From the NCBI GenBank assembly GCA_032052615.1, contig DAMBWF010000001.1, positions 558,001 to 622,000 of the forward strand: DNA of 64,000 nucleotides, in the 5' to 3' direction. The stretch is from Pseudomonas_T sp032052615 (GTDB lineage Bacteria > Pseudomonadota > Gammaproteobacteria > Pseudomonadales > Pseudomonadaceae). This document shows, piece by piece, positions 35,860-44,341 of the stretch. The position numbers and the translations under genes were made by a program. The stretch's first letter is position 1; every line of letters begins with the position of its first letter. The notes under the pieces are model-generated. The model was not told where the DNA came from. It saw only the letters and a program-made list of their open reading frames with translations, and made no database searches.

Positions 35860-36861
35860 ATGGCGAGCAACGATCTGACAGACAAGCTGGTGGTGGTGAC
35901 CGGCGCTTCCAGCGGTATCGGCCGCGCGACCGCCCTGGCCTTCGCGCGGCGCGGCGCCTATGTGGTACTGGCGGCCCGGGATGGCGAGGCATTGGCCGAT
36001 GTGGTCGATGCCTGCCGTCGTCTCGGGGGCGGCGCCGAGGCGGTGATCACCGACGTCACCGATCCCGATGCCGTGCGCCGACTGGGCGAGACGGCCCAGC
36101 GCATCGGCGGCGGGCGCCTCGATGTCTGGGTGAACAACGCCGGGGTCGGCGCCGTGGGGCGGTTCGAGGAGACCCCGCTGGCCGCCCACGAGCAGGTGGT
36201 GCAGACCGACCTGCTGGGCTACATGCGGGGTGCCCACGTGGTGCTGCCGATCTTCAAGCGCCAGGGCCATGGCGTTCTGATCAACACCCTGTCCTTGGGG
36301 AGTTGGGTCGCCCAGCCCTACGCCGCCGCCTATTCCGCGGCGAAATATGGCCTGCGCGGCTTCACCGAGGCCCTGCGCGGCGAACTCAGCGGCTGGCGGG
36401 GCATCCATGTCTGCGATGTCTACCCGGCCTTCATCGACACGCCCGGCCTGCGTGACGGCGGCAACTACAGTGGTCGCAGCATCAAGCCACCGCCGCCGGT
36501 ATACGACCCGCGCAAGGTCGCCGACGCCATCGTGTCCCTGGCGCTCCGGCCGCGCGCCTCGGTCACCGTCGGCGGTGTCGCCACCCTGCTGCGGGTCCAG
36601 CATTTCCTGACCCCGGGTTTCCCGGCGTTGTCGCGCTGGGTGCTGGACCGCGCCTTCGCCCGGGCCAAGCCCGTGGCCCAGTCCTCGGGGAACCTGTTCG
36701 AGCCGCCCAGCGGCGAGCGGCGCATCGACGGCGGTTTCGCCCGCGGCAGCAACACCGCCGGCGCGTTGGCCGTCGGCGCCTTGGCGGTGGCGCTACTGGG
36801 GCTATACGCGGCACGGCGCCTGAGCGACCGGCCTCGAAGCATCAGCCCTTGGCGGCGCTGA
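35860..36861 (+). CDS. Short-chain dehydrogenase with C-terminal membrane anchor
   Basis: A 333-residue SDR enzyme. The cofactor motif TGASSGIG is at 14-21, NNAG at 92-95, and the catalytic Ser (145 or 148), Tyr158 and Lys162 follow. After the Rossmann domain (about 1-255) comes a linker and one hydrophobic helix (about 299-318, AGALAVGALAVALLGLYAA), so it is probably tail-anchored to the inner membrane. The last 20 bases overlap convergent metR. Substrate unknown. Confidence 0.9.
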   Translation: MASNDLTDKLVVVTGASSGIGRATALAFARRGAYVVLAARDGEALADVVDACRRLGGGAEAVITDVTDPDAVRRLGETAQRIGGGRLDVWVNNAGVGAVGRFEETPLAAHEQVVQTDLLGYMRGAHVVLPIFKRQGHGVLINTLSLGSWVAQPYAAAYSAAKYGLRGFTEALRGELSGWRGIHVCDVYPAFIDTPGLRDGGNYSGRSIKPPPPVYDPRKVADAIVSLALRPRASVTVGGVATLLRVQHFLTPGFPALSRWVLDRAFARAKPVAQSSGNLFEPPSGERRIDGGFARGSNTAGALAVGALAVALLGLYAARRLSDRPRSISPWRR

Positions 36862-37762
36862 CACCGGATAGGGTGGCGAACGAGGTGTCCTTGGCGGTGA
36901 GCAGGAAGTCGCGCATGAAGGGCGCGTCCAGCATGTCGCTGCGGATCGCCGCGTGCAGCGTGGCATGGAGCGCCTTCTCCCCGAGGCGCTTGGCGGTCAC
37001 ATAGCCCCGGGCGCTGTATTCGTGCAGCGCCCAGTTGGGCAGGCAGCAGACGCCCCGCCCGCTGGCCACCAGTTGCATCATCATCACCGTGAGCTCCGAG
37101 GTGCGCACCTGCGCGGGCTCGACGTCGGCGGGTTCGAGGAAGCGGGTGAAGATATCCAGGCGATCCCGCTCGATCGGGTAGGTGATCAGCACCTGGTCCC
37201 GCAGGTCTTCCGGCTGGATATAAGGCTTGCCGGCCAGCGGGTGCTGGTTGGCCACCGCCAGCAGCGCCTCGTAGGTGAACAGCGGCACGTAGGTGATCCC
37301 GCTCAGCTCCACCGGGTCGGCGGTCACCACCAAGTCGAGGTCGCCCCGGGCCAGAGCCGGCAACGGGGCGAAGGAAAAGCCCGAGGCTAGGTCCAGCTCC
37401 ACTTCCGGCCAGGCGTCGCGGAACTGGTCGATGGTCGGCATCAGCCACTGGAAGCAACTGTGGCATTCGATGGCCATATGCAGGCGGCCGGCCGTGCCGC
37501 CAGCCAGCCGCGCCAGGTCCCGTTCGGCGCTACGCAACTGGGGCAGCAGGTTGTCGGCCAGTTGGAGGAGGCGCAGACCGGCGCTGGTGAAGCGCACCGG
37601 CTTGGTCTTGCGGATGAACAGCGGCACCCCCAGGCGCTCTTCCAATTCCTTGAACTGATGGGAGAGGGCCGACTGGGTCAGGTGCAGGCGCTCGGCGGCC
37701 TCCACCAGGCTATCCGCCTCCCGCAGCGCATGAAGGGTTTTCAAGTGGCGCAGTTCGAGCAT
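36842..37762 (-). CDS. metR: LysR-family regulator MetR
   Basis: A 306-residue LysR regulator. The helix-turn-helix is in LRHLKTLHALREADSLVEAAERLHLTQSALSHQFKELEERLG, which matches MetR closely, and the effector domain contains GGTAGRLHMAIECHSCFQWLMPTIDQFR. MetR activates metE in response to homocysteine. It is divergent from metE with a shared 165-base region holding inverted repeats, the usual arrangement. Confidence 0.95.
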   Translation of the reverse strand: MLELRHLKTLHALREADSLVEAAERLHLTQSALSHQFKELEERLGVPLFIRKTKPVRFTSAGLRLLQLADNLLPQLRSAERDLARLAGGTAGRLHMAIECHSCFQWLMPTIDQFRDAWPEVELDLASGFSFAPLPALARGDLDLVVTADPVELSGITYVPLFTYEALLAVANQHPLAGKPYIQPEDLRDQVLITYPIERDRLDIFTRFLEPADVEPAQVRTSELTVMMMQLVASGRGVCCLPNWALHEYSARGYVTAKRLGEKALHATLHAAIRSDMLDAPFMRDFLLTAKDTSFATLSGVSAAKG

Positions 37763-37834
37763 CGGTACCTCGGCACGAAGGCGATCGAGACGGCCGCCAC
37801 GCCCCTGGCAAGGCAGGAGGGTACCGACCAACAT

Positions 37835-37877
37835 GAATAAAACTGGAGTTCATCAAAAGAAGGTTGAGTTTGTCTCA
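37835..37877. promoter_or_regulatory. Likely MetR-binding region between metR and metE
   Basis: Two dyads lie here: TGAA (37835) and TTCA (37850) 11 bases apart, and TGAG-TTTGT-CTCA (37865-37877). The second has the spacing of the MetR consensus TGAA-N5-TTCA with one symmetric change per half. Position between the divergent genes supports the call. Confidence 0.5.
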
Positions 37878-37927
37878 TGACTTGAGGGGTGTCGACAATG
37901 CCCGCTCCCTTGAAGGAGCACCCTGAC

Positions 37928-40243
37928 ATGGCTTTGTCCCATTCCCTTGGATTTCCCCGCGTCGGTCACGACCGCGAATTGAAGAAAGCCTTGGAAGCCT
38001 TCTGGAAAGGCGAACTGAGCGAGACCGCGCTACGCGAGTGCGGGCGAGAGTTGCGGGCGCGCCACTGGCAGGTCCAGCGCGACGCCGGGCTCGACCTGCT
38101 GCCGGTGGGCGACTTCGCCTGGTACGACCAAGTGCTGGCCCAGTCCCTGATGGTCGGAGCGGTGCCCTCGCGCTTCCGCGTCGAAGGGGAGCGGCCAAGC
38201 CTGGATACGCTGTTCGCCATGGCCCGGGGCGTGAGCGCGCCCCGTTGCGGGTCCTCCGGCGAGCGGGCGGGGGCGGCGCTGGAGCTGACCAAGTGGTTCG
38301 ATACCAACTACCACTACCTGGTCCCCGAATTCAGCGCCGACCAGGAGTTCGCCCTGTCCTGGGACCAGCTCTTTGAGGAGGTGGAAGAGGCGCGCGCGCT
38401 GGGCTATCCGGTAAAGCCGGTCTTGATCGGCCCGCTCACCTACCTTTGGCTGGGTAAGGTCAAGGGCCACCCCAAGGAAGACCTTTTCGACAAGCTGGAG
38501 CTGCTCGAGCGCCTGTTGCCGGTGTATGGCGAGATTCTCCAGCGCCTGGCCGCCCAAGGCGTGGAATGGGTGCAACTGGACGAACCGATCCTGGCCCTGG
38601 ACCTGCCCCAGGCGTGGAAGAACGCCTTCGAGCGCGCCTACAACCTGCTGCAGCGGGCGCCGCTGAAGAAGCTGGTGGCCACCTACTTTGGCGGCCTGGA
38701 AGACAACCTGGGGCTGGCCGCCGGTCTACCGGTGGACGGCCTCCATGTGGATCTGGTGCGCGCGCCCGAGCAATACCCCGCCATCCTCGACCGCCTGCCG
38801 GCCTACAAGGTGCTGTCCCTCGGCGTGGTGAACGGGCGCAACGTCTGGCGCTGCGACCTGGAGAAGACCCTGGCCCTGCTGCGCGACGCCGCCGAGCGCC
38901 TGGGAGACCGCCTGTGGGTCGCGCCGTCCTGCTCCCTGCTGCACTGCCCGGTCGACCTGGCCCGGGAGGATCGCCTGGACGATGACCTGAAAACCTGGCT
39001 GGCCTTCGCCGTACAGAAGTGCGAGGAAGTCGCGCTGCTGGCCCGGGCGGTGGATCATCCGCAGGCGGTCGATGTCCGCGCCGCCCTCGCCGACAGCCGC
39101 ACCCGCCAGGCCAGTCGCTTCGCCTCGCCGCGCATCCACAGGGCCGAGGTCCAGGCCCGGCTGGCCTCGGTGCGGCCCGAGGACAGTCGGCGCCGTTCGC
39201 CCTACGCCGAGCGTTCCCCGCTGCAACGCCAGCGGTTGCGCCTGCCACCCTTGCCCACCACCACCATCGGTTCCTTCCCGCAGACCGCCGCGATCCGCCT
39301 GGCGCGCCAGGCCCATCGCCAGGGCGCGCTGTCCGCCGCCGGATACGCCGAGGCCATGCGAAGCGAAATCCGCCATGCGGTGGAGATCCAGGAACGGCTG
39401 GGCCTGGATGTGCTGGTGCACGGCGAGGCCGAGCGCAACGACATGGCCGAGTACTTCGCCGAACAGATGGACGGCTACGCCTTCACCCGCTTCGGCTGGG
39501 TGCAGAGCTACGGCTCCCGCTGCGCCAAGCCGGCGGTGATCTATGGCGACCTGAGACGCCCGCGAACCATGACGGTGGACTGGATCGCCTACGCCCAGGG
39601 GCTCACCGGCAAGCCCATGAAGGGCATGCTCACCGGCCCGGTGACCCTGCTGATGTGGTCCTTTCCCAGGGAAGACCTTCCCCTCGAAACCCAGGCCCGG
39701 CAATTGGCCCTGGCCATTCGTGACGAGGTGAACGACTTGGAGGCGGCGGGCATTCCGATCATCCAGATCGACGAGGCGGCCTTCCGCGAGGGCCTACCCC
39801 TGCGTCGCGACCGCTGGGACGCCTACCTGGCGTGGGCCACCGAGGCGTTCCGCCTGTGCGCCTCGGGCGTGGCCGACGAGACCCAGATCCATACTCACAT
39901 GTGCTACAGCGAGTTCAACGAGGTGATCGCCGCCATCGCGGCCATGGACGCCGACGTCGTCACTCTGGAAACCTCGCGCTCCGACATGGAGTTGCTGGAC
40001 GCCTTCGAAGCCTTTGCCTACCCCAACGAGATCGGCCCCGGGGTGTACGACATCCACTCGCCACGGGTGCCGACGACGGACGCGATGCGCCATCTGCTGG
40101 AGAGGGCCCTGGAGCGGCTCCCCGTGGAGCGTCTATGGGTCAACCCGGATTGTGGGTTGAAGACCCGTGGCTGGCCGGAGACCGAGGCGGCGCTGGTGAA
40201 CATGGTGGCCGCGGCGCGGGGGCTGCGCGCGCGCTTCGCGTGA
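37928..40243 (+). CDS. metE: Cobalamin-independent methionine synthase
   Basis: A 771-residue enzyme that methylates homocysteine from methyltetrahydropteroyltri-glutamate without B12. The N-terminal barrel starts LGFPRVGHDRELKKALEAFWKG; the C-terminal barrel (from PTTTIGSFPQT) carries the zinc-binding residues in HTHMCYSEF, ETSRSDMELL and NPDCGLKTR. No cobalamin riboswitch is visible upstream. It is divergent from metR, its expected activator. Confidence 0.98.
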   Translation: MALSHSLGFPRVGHDRELKKALEAFWKGELSETALRECGRELRARHWQVQRDAGLDLLPVGDFAWYDQVLAQSLMVGAVPSRFRVEGERPSLDTLFAMARGVSAPRCGSSGERAGAALELTKWFDTNYHYLVPEFSADQEFALSWDQLFEEVEEARALGYPVKPVLIGPLTYLWLGKVKGHPKEDLFDKLELLERLLPVYGEILQRLAAQGVEWVQLDEPILALDLPQAWKNAFERAYNLLQRAPLKKLVATYFGGLEDNLGLAAGLPVDGLHVDLVRAPEQYPAILDRLPAYKVLSLGVVNGRNVWRCDLEKTLALLRDAAERLGDRLWVAPSCSLLHCPVDLAREDRLDDDLKTWLAFAVQKCEEVALLARAVDHPQAVDVRAALADSRTRQASRFASPRIHRAEVQARLASVRPEDSRRRSPYAERSPLQRQRLRLPPLPTTTIGSFPQTAAIRLARQAHRQGALSAAGYAEAMRSEIRHAVEIQERLGLDVLVHGEAERNDMAEYFAEQMDGYAFTRFGWVQSYGSRCAKPAVIYGDLRRPRTMTVDWIAYAQGLTGKPMKGMLTGPVTLLMWSFPREDLPLETQARQLALAIRDEVNDLEAAGIPIIQIDEAAFREGLPLRRDRWDAYLAWATEAFRLCASGVADETQIHTHMCYSEFNEVIAAIAAMDADVVTLETSRSDMELLDAFEAFAYPNEIGPGVYDIHSPRVPTTDAMRHLLERALERLPVERLWVNPDCGLKTRGWPETEAALVNMVAAARGLRARFA

Positions 40244-40361
40244 CAGGCGCCGACGAGCCGTTCGGCGTCTGTCATTCAATTGTCACCCGCTTGTGGCAGC
40301 GCGGTGGCGGAACGCCCGGGCAGAATCGGCCTTTCACTGGCCCCGCGTTCCGGATTCCACC

Positions 40362-41348
40362 ATGCGTTTGCTGTTGCTCCTGGCCGTCTTGCTCGGCGCC
40401 CCGATCTGCCTCGCCGCCGCCCGCTGCGATACTCATGTGCCCACCGAGACCGTGGCGCTGGGGGATGTGCGGCTGGCCTACCAGAGTATCGGCGATGCCC
40501 AGGACCCGACCCTGTTGCTGATCATGGGCCTGGGCGGGCAGTTGATCCACTGGCCGGACGAAGTGGTCGCGCGCCTGTGCGAGCAGGGCTTCCGGGTGAT
40601 CCGCTACGACAACCGCGACGTCGGCCTGTCCGCGTGGTTGAAGGAGCCGCCCGGGGTCAGCCTGACCTACGAGGTCCTGCGCTACCGACTTGGCCTGCCG
40701 GTCCAGGCGCCCTACAGTCTGACCGACATGGCCGACGACGGCCTGCGCCTGCTGGATGCGTTGGGCGTGCGGCGCGCCCACGTGCTGGGCGCGAGCATGG
40801 GCGGCATGATCGCCCAGCATATGGCGGACCGGGCACCCGAGCGGGTGCTCAGCCTCACCCTGATCATGACCAGCTCCGGTGCCCAGGGGCTGCCGGCGCC
40901 CAGCGAGGCGTTGTTGGCGCTGTTGGCGCGCCGCGAGGCGCCGGACCGGGCCGCCGCGCTGGAACGCCAGGCGGACCTGCTGGCCGCCTTGGGCAGCCCG
41001 GAGGTGAGCGACGACCGCGAGCAGTTGCTGCGCCAGGCCGCCCAAGCTTACGACCGCGCCTTCAACCCCGAGGGCGTGCAGCGGCACTTGCTGGCGATCC
41101 TCGCCGAGCCGAGCCGGGTACCGTTGCTGGAACGGCTGCGGGTGCCGACCCTGGTCATCCACGGCACCGCCGACCCGCTGTTGCCGGTGATGCATGGCGT
41201 GCACGTCGCGGCCCACGTCAGGGGTGCCCAACTGCGCCTGATACCCGGCCTGGCGCACCGCTTCCAGGATGTCTTCAAGGAGCCGCTGCTGGCCGCCGTG
41301 CTGCCCTACCTGTCCGCCCAGCGCTCGGCCCCGGAAGCCAGCCTGTAG
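40362..41348 (+). CDS. Exported alpha/beta hydrolase
   Basis: A 328-residue hydrolase with a signal peptide (cleavage likely after CLAA, about residue 19). The catalytic triad is visible as Ser145 in LGASMGGM, Asp271 in HGTADPLLPV and His299 in GLAHRF; LIMGLGGQ is the oxyanion-hole loop. It resembles the periplasmic or lipid-hydrolysing esterases of proteobacteria. Substrate unknown. It is 3 bases from the convergent erythromycin-esterase-family gene. Confidence 0.85.
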   Translation: MRLLLLLAVLLGAPICLAAARCDTHVPTETVALGDVRLAYQSIGDAQDPTLLLIMGLGGQLIHWPDEVVARLCEQGFRVIRYDNRDVGLSAWLKEPPGVSLTYEVLRYRLGLPVQAPYSLTDMADDGLRLLDALGVRRAHVLGASMGGMIAQHMADRAPERVLSLTLIMTSSGAQGLPAPSEALLALLARREAPDRAAALERQADLLAALGSPEVSDDREQLLRQAAQAYDRAFNPEGVQRHLLAILAEPSRVPLLERLRVPTLVIHGTADPLLPVMHGVHVAAHVRGAQLRLIPGLAHRFQDVFKEPLLAAVLPYLSAQRSAPEASL

Positions 41349-41351
41349 CGC

Positions 41352-42713
41352 TCACAGGCCGAACGGGAAGGTGTCCTCCTCATGGCTGCGGGAGCCGCCG
41401 GTGGGCAGGGCCTCCACGGCATGGGTCTCCTCGAACCACAGGTAGGCGTCGAACTGCTCCGCCAGCACCGCCTCGAAGTAGTGACTGAGGCGTTCCGTAT
41501 CCGGCCGGTAGATGACTCCGATGGCGCGCTCCAGCAGCGCCTCGCACAACGCCTCGCGGAGCACCTCGCGGTCGTCGCCCCGCCAGTCGGTGAGGGAGGC
41601 CGATATGCCGGCCTGGAGGAAGCGCCGCTCCCAACTGTCCGGATCGGCGGGGCGCACGCGCTTCACCCGCATCTCGCCGTCCCAGTCGTCGGCCGCCGCC
41701 ACCTCGCCCCGGTCCGTGCCCATGCCGATCAGGACGGCGTCCCGCCCCCAGGCGGTGCGGCATAGCTGGCCGATGTTGAATTCTCCCTCCCAACCCATGG
41801 CGGTGGCCGCCGCGTTGCCGATGTGGGAGTTGTGGGCCCAGACCACCGCCTTCGTGGCCGACCCCCGGTGCTCCATGAGGGCGCGCAGGGTGTCGAACAT
41901 GTGCCGGTCACGGAGATTCCAGGAGGCGGTGCTGCCCCGGTAGATGGCCCGGTAGTACTGTTCGGCGGCCCGTACCACCCGGGCGTTCTGGGTCGCGCTG
42001 AAGAACGCCTCCTCGTCCTGGACGAAACGCTCCAGACGGTCGCCCAGCAATTGCCTCAGTTGCTCGACGACCGCTTGCTCGCAGGACGGCTCGCCGACCC
42101 GCTCGACGAAATGCCCGTACAGGGCTGGATCGTCCTGCCAGGGCGTGAGGCAGGCGTAGCGCTGGCGGGCGTGGCGCGCCGCCTCGGGGTCGGCCTGGTC
42201 CAAGTAGCGCAGCACCTCGGTCATGGAATTGCGCAGGCTATAGATGTCCAGGCCCCGGAACTCCACCCGTCGCGCCGCCGCCAGCGTCCGGTTATGGGCC
42301 TGCAACCAGCGGGCGAATTCGCACACCTCGGCATTGCGCCACATCCAGGTGGGAAAGCGCGCGAAGGCCTGCTCGGTCCACGAGGAAGGCCCCAGGTCGC
42401 GCACGTAGCGGTCGATCTGGCCGGCATCCGGCCAGTCGGCTTCCACCGCCACCAAGTCAAAGCCATGGTGTTCGATCAGGCGCCGGGTGATGGCCGCGCG
42501 GGCCCGGTAGAACTCGGAGCTGCCATGGCTGGCCTCGCCGATCAGCACCACCCGGGCGTCGCCGTAGCGGTCGAACCGTTCGCCGAACGCCGGGTCGTCC
42601 AGGGCCGGCAGGGGCTCGGCGTACCGGCGTAGCAGCGCCGGCAGGCGCGCGTCGTCATCGCCGGCGCGACGCCGGCGGAAGCGTTGCAGCAGGTCCTGGG
42701 CGGGCAGGGTCAT
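41352..42713 (-). CDS. Erythromycin esterase family protein
   Basis: A 453-residue cytoplasmic protein of the EreA/ErmB-esterase superfamily. Active-site positions are conserved: E60 and H63 in IGEASHGSSEFY, E91 in AVEADWPD and the histidines of VWAHNSHIGN. Most chromosomal relatives are not macrolide esterases, and their role is unknown; some are carbohydrate- or stress-related. It is divergent from a UDG-fold gene. Confidence 0.85.
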   Translation of the reverse strand: MTLPAQDLLQRFRRRRAGDDDARLPALLRRYAEPLPALDDPAFGERFDRYGDARVVLIGEASHGSSEFYRARAAITRRLIEHHGFDLVAVEADWPDAGQIDRYVRDLGPSSWTEQAFARFPTWMWRNAEVCEFARWLQAHNRTLAAARRVEFRGLDIYSLRNSMTEVLRYLDQADPEAARHARQRYACLTPWQDDPALYGHFVERVGEPSCEQAVVEQLRQLLGDRLERFVQDEEAFFSATQNARVVRAAEQYYRAIYRGSTASWNLRDRHMFDTLRALMEHRGSATKAVVWAHNSHIGNAAATAMGWEGEFNIGQLCRTAWGRDAVLIGMGTDRGEVAAADDWDGEMRVKRVRPADPDSWERRFLQAGISASLTDWRGDDREVLREALCEALLERAIGVIYRPDTERLSHYFEAVLAEQFDAYLWFEETHAVEALPTGGSRSHEEDTFPFGL

Positions 42714-42868
42714 GGCGTTCTCCTCTCGACGGCCGACGGGGCCTGCTTATCCCGACCTCGCCGCCATCGGCCTCGTTCCCCGCCACCGACCGGCGCGCGG
42801 GACCGGCGGCCGCACCCGCGCGGCGGATGGCGGTCGAGATGCATGAGGACCACCCGAGGAGGACACCC

Positions 42869-43561
42869 ATGGCCTTGAGCAAGGCGTTCCGCGACCGCTT
42901 CCGCGAGCAGGCGGCCCATATCGAGGGGATCGACACGGAGATTTACCGGCGCTTCGGCAAGGACCCGCTGGAACCGATCATCGGCGCCGGCGAGCGCACC
43001 GCGCGGATCGGCTTCTTCGGTCGCGACCCGGGGCGCGAGGAGGTCCGCCACGGCGAGCCGTTCATCGGCTCCGGCGGGCGGATCGTGCGCAAAGTGCTTT
43101 ACCAGCACCTGCACGGCGAGCCGGCGCCGGACTTCGAGGCGCTGCGGGCCCTGGGACGGGGCTTCTTCTGGATCAACACCGTGCCGTACAAGCCGGTGGG
43201 CAACAAGGCTTGGTCGATGGCGGTGAAGCGGCGCTTCCACCCCCTGATGAGCCGCCTGCTGATCGAGCAATGGGACGGCCGGGACGTCATCACCCTGGGG
43301 CGCGAGGCGTTTCTCTGGTTCGGCCTGGAACAGTCCAGGGAAACCCGCGAGACGCTGGAAGCCTTCTGGGCGCGGGAGGCGCGTTTCAACGAGTCCCTGG
43401 AGGTGGAGCTGCGCAGCGGCGACGAGGCGCGAACGTTCCGCCTGCACCCGCTGCCCCATCCATCGCCCTTGAACCAGACTTGGTTCAAGCGGTTTCCAGA
43501 CCTGCTGCGGGCGCGCCTGGACGCGCTGGACGTGAAGGCCGACGAGACGGCGGGCGCCTGA
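42869..43561 (+). CDS. Uracil-DNA-glycosylase-superfamily protein
   Basis: A 230-residue protein with the UDG fold. FFGRDPGREEVRHGEPFIGSGG corresponds to the first catalytic motif, with GRDPG in place of GQDPYHG, and LPHPSPLN to the last. WINTVPYKP is similar to the middle motif of family 4/5 enzymes. No iron-sulfur cysteines are visible. GAGGAGGA at 42856-42863 precedes the chosen ATG. It may act on deaminated bases or be a repurposed family member. Confidence 0.8.
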   Translation: MALSKAFRDRFREQAAHIEGIDTEIYRRFGKDPLEPIIGAGERTARIGFFGRDPGREEVRHGEPFIGSGGRIVRKVLYQHLHGEPAPDFEALRALGRGFFWINTVPYKPVGNKAWSMAVKRRFHPLMSRLLIEQWDGRDVITLGREAFLWFGLEQSRETRETLEAFWAREARFNESLEVELRSGDEARTFRLHPLPHPSPLNQTWFKRFPDLLRARLDALDVKADETAGA

Positions 43562-43576
43562 GCCGGCCCGCGCCGG

Positions 43577-44341
43577 CTATTCGGCGATCTGCAGCTTGCG
43601 CGCCTCGGTGTAGACGTAGCGGATCTTTTCGTATTCGAACGGCGAGTTGAGCTGGCCGTAGCGCAGGTTGGTGGTGTAGCGCTTGTCGATGCCGCGCAGC
43701 ACGGTGATTTCCGGATACTCGCCGCTCAGGTCGTTCATGTTCAGGTAGTTGATCTGGCTCTCTGCGCCGAAATCCACCACCAACCCACCGGTGTCCCGCA
43801 GGTTGGACGGGCCCAGCAGCGGTAGCATCAGATATGGGCCCGCCGGCACGCCGTAGAAGCCCAGGGTCTGGCCGAAGTCCTCGCTCTGCTTGGGCAGGCC
43901 CCAGCGGGTCGCCGGGTCCCACAGGCCGACGACGCCCACCGTGGTATTCACCAACAACCGCCCGGTGGTCTGCAGGGCGCGCTTGCCCTTGAACTGCAGC
44001 AGGCTGTTGAGCAGGTTGGGCACATCCCCCAGGTTGCTGAAGAAGTTGCTGACCCCGGTGCGCACGAAACTCGGGGTGACGTAGCGGTAGCCGTTGACCA
44101 CCGGCAGCAGGACCCATTCGTCGACCCGGTAGTTGAAGTGGTAGACCCGGCGGTTCCAGGATTCCAGCGGGTCGTAGATGGTCAGCGCCTGCCAGGTGGA
44201 ACGTTCGAACTCCCGCTGGTCCAGGCCCGGGTTGAACTTCAGGTCCTTCAGCGGCTGGGTGAAGCCGTCGTCGGCGGGCTGGTCGGCGAGTGCCGCGCCG
44301 CTGATCAGCAGCAAGGCGAGCAAGAGCGGTTTCTTAGCCAC
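43577..44341 (-). CDS. mlaA: MlaA (VacJ) outer-membrane lipid-asymmetry protein
   Basis: A 254-residue envelope protein with a signal peptide (likely cleavage after ALA, residue 19) and the MlaA core: YDPLESWNRRVYHFNYRVDEWVLLPV, VRTGVSNFFSNLGDVPNLLNSLLQ, GFYGVPAGPYLMLPLLGPSNLRDTGG. MlaA sits in the outer membrane and passes misplaced phospholipids to MlaC. Unlike E. coli MlaA it shows no lipobox Cys, so it may be unlipidated, as noted for several pseudomonads. It overlaps an upstream hydrolase gene by 8 bases. Confidence 0.93.
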   Translation of the reverse strand: MAKKPLLLALLLISGAALADQPADDGFTQPLKDLKFNPGLDQREFERSTWQALTIYDPLESWNRRVYHFNYRVDEWVLLPVVNGYRYVTPSFVRTGVSNFFSNLGDVPNLLNSLLQFKGKRALQTTGRLLVNTTVGVVGLWDPATRWGLPKQSEDFGQTLGFYGVPAGPYLMLPLLGPSNLRDTGGLVVDFGAESQINYLNMNDLSGEYPEITVLRGIDKRYTTNLRYGQLNSPFEYEKIRYVYTEARKLQIAE

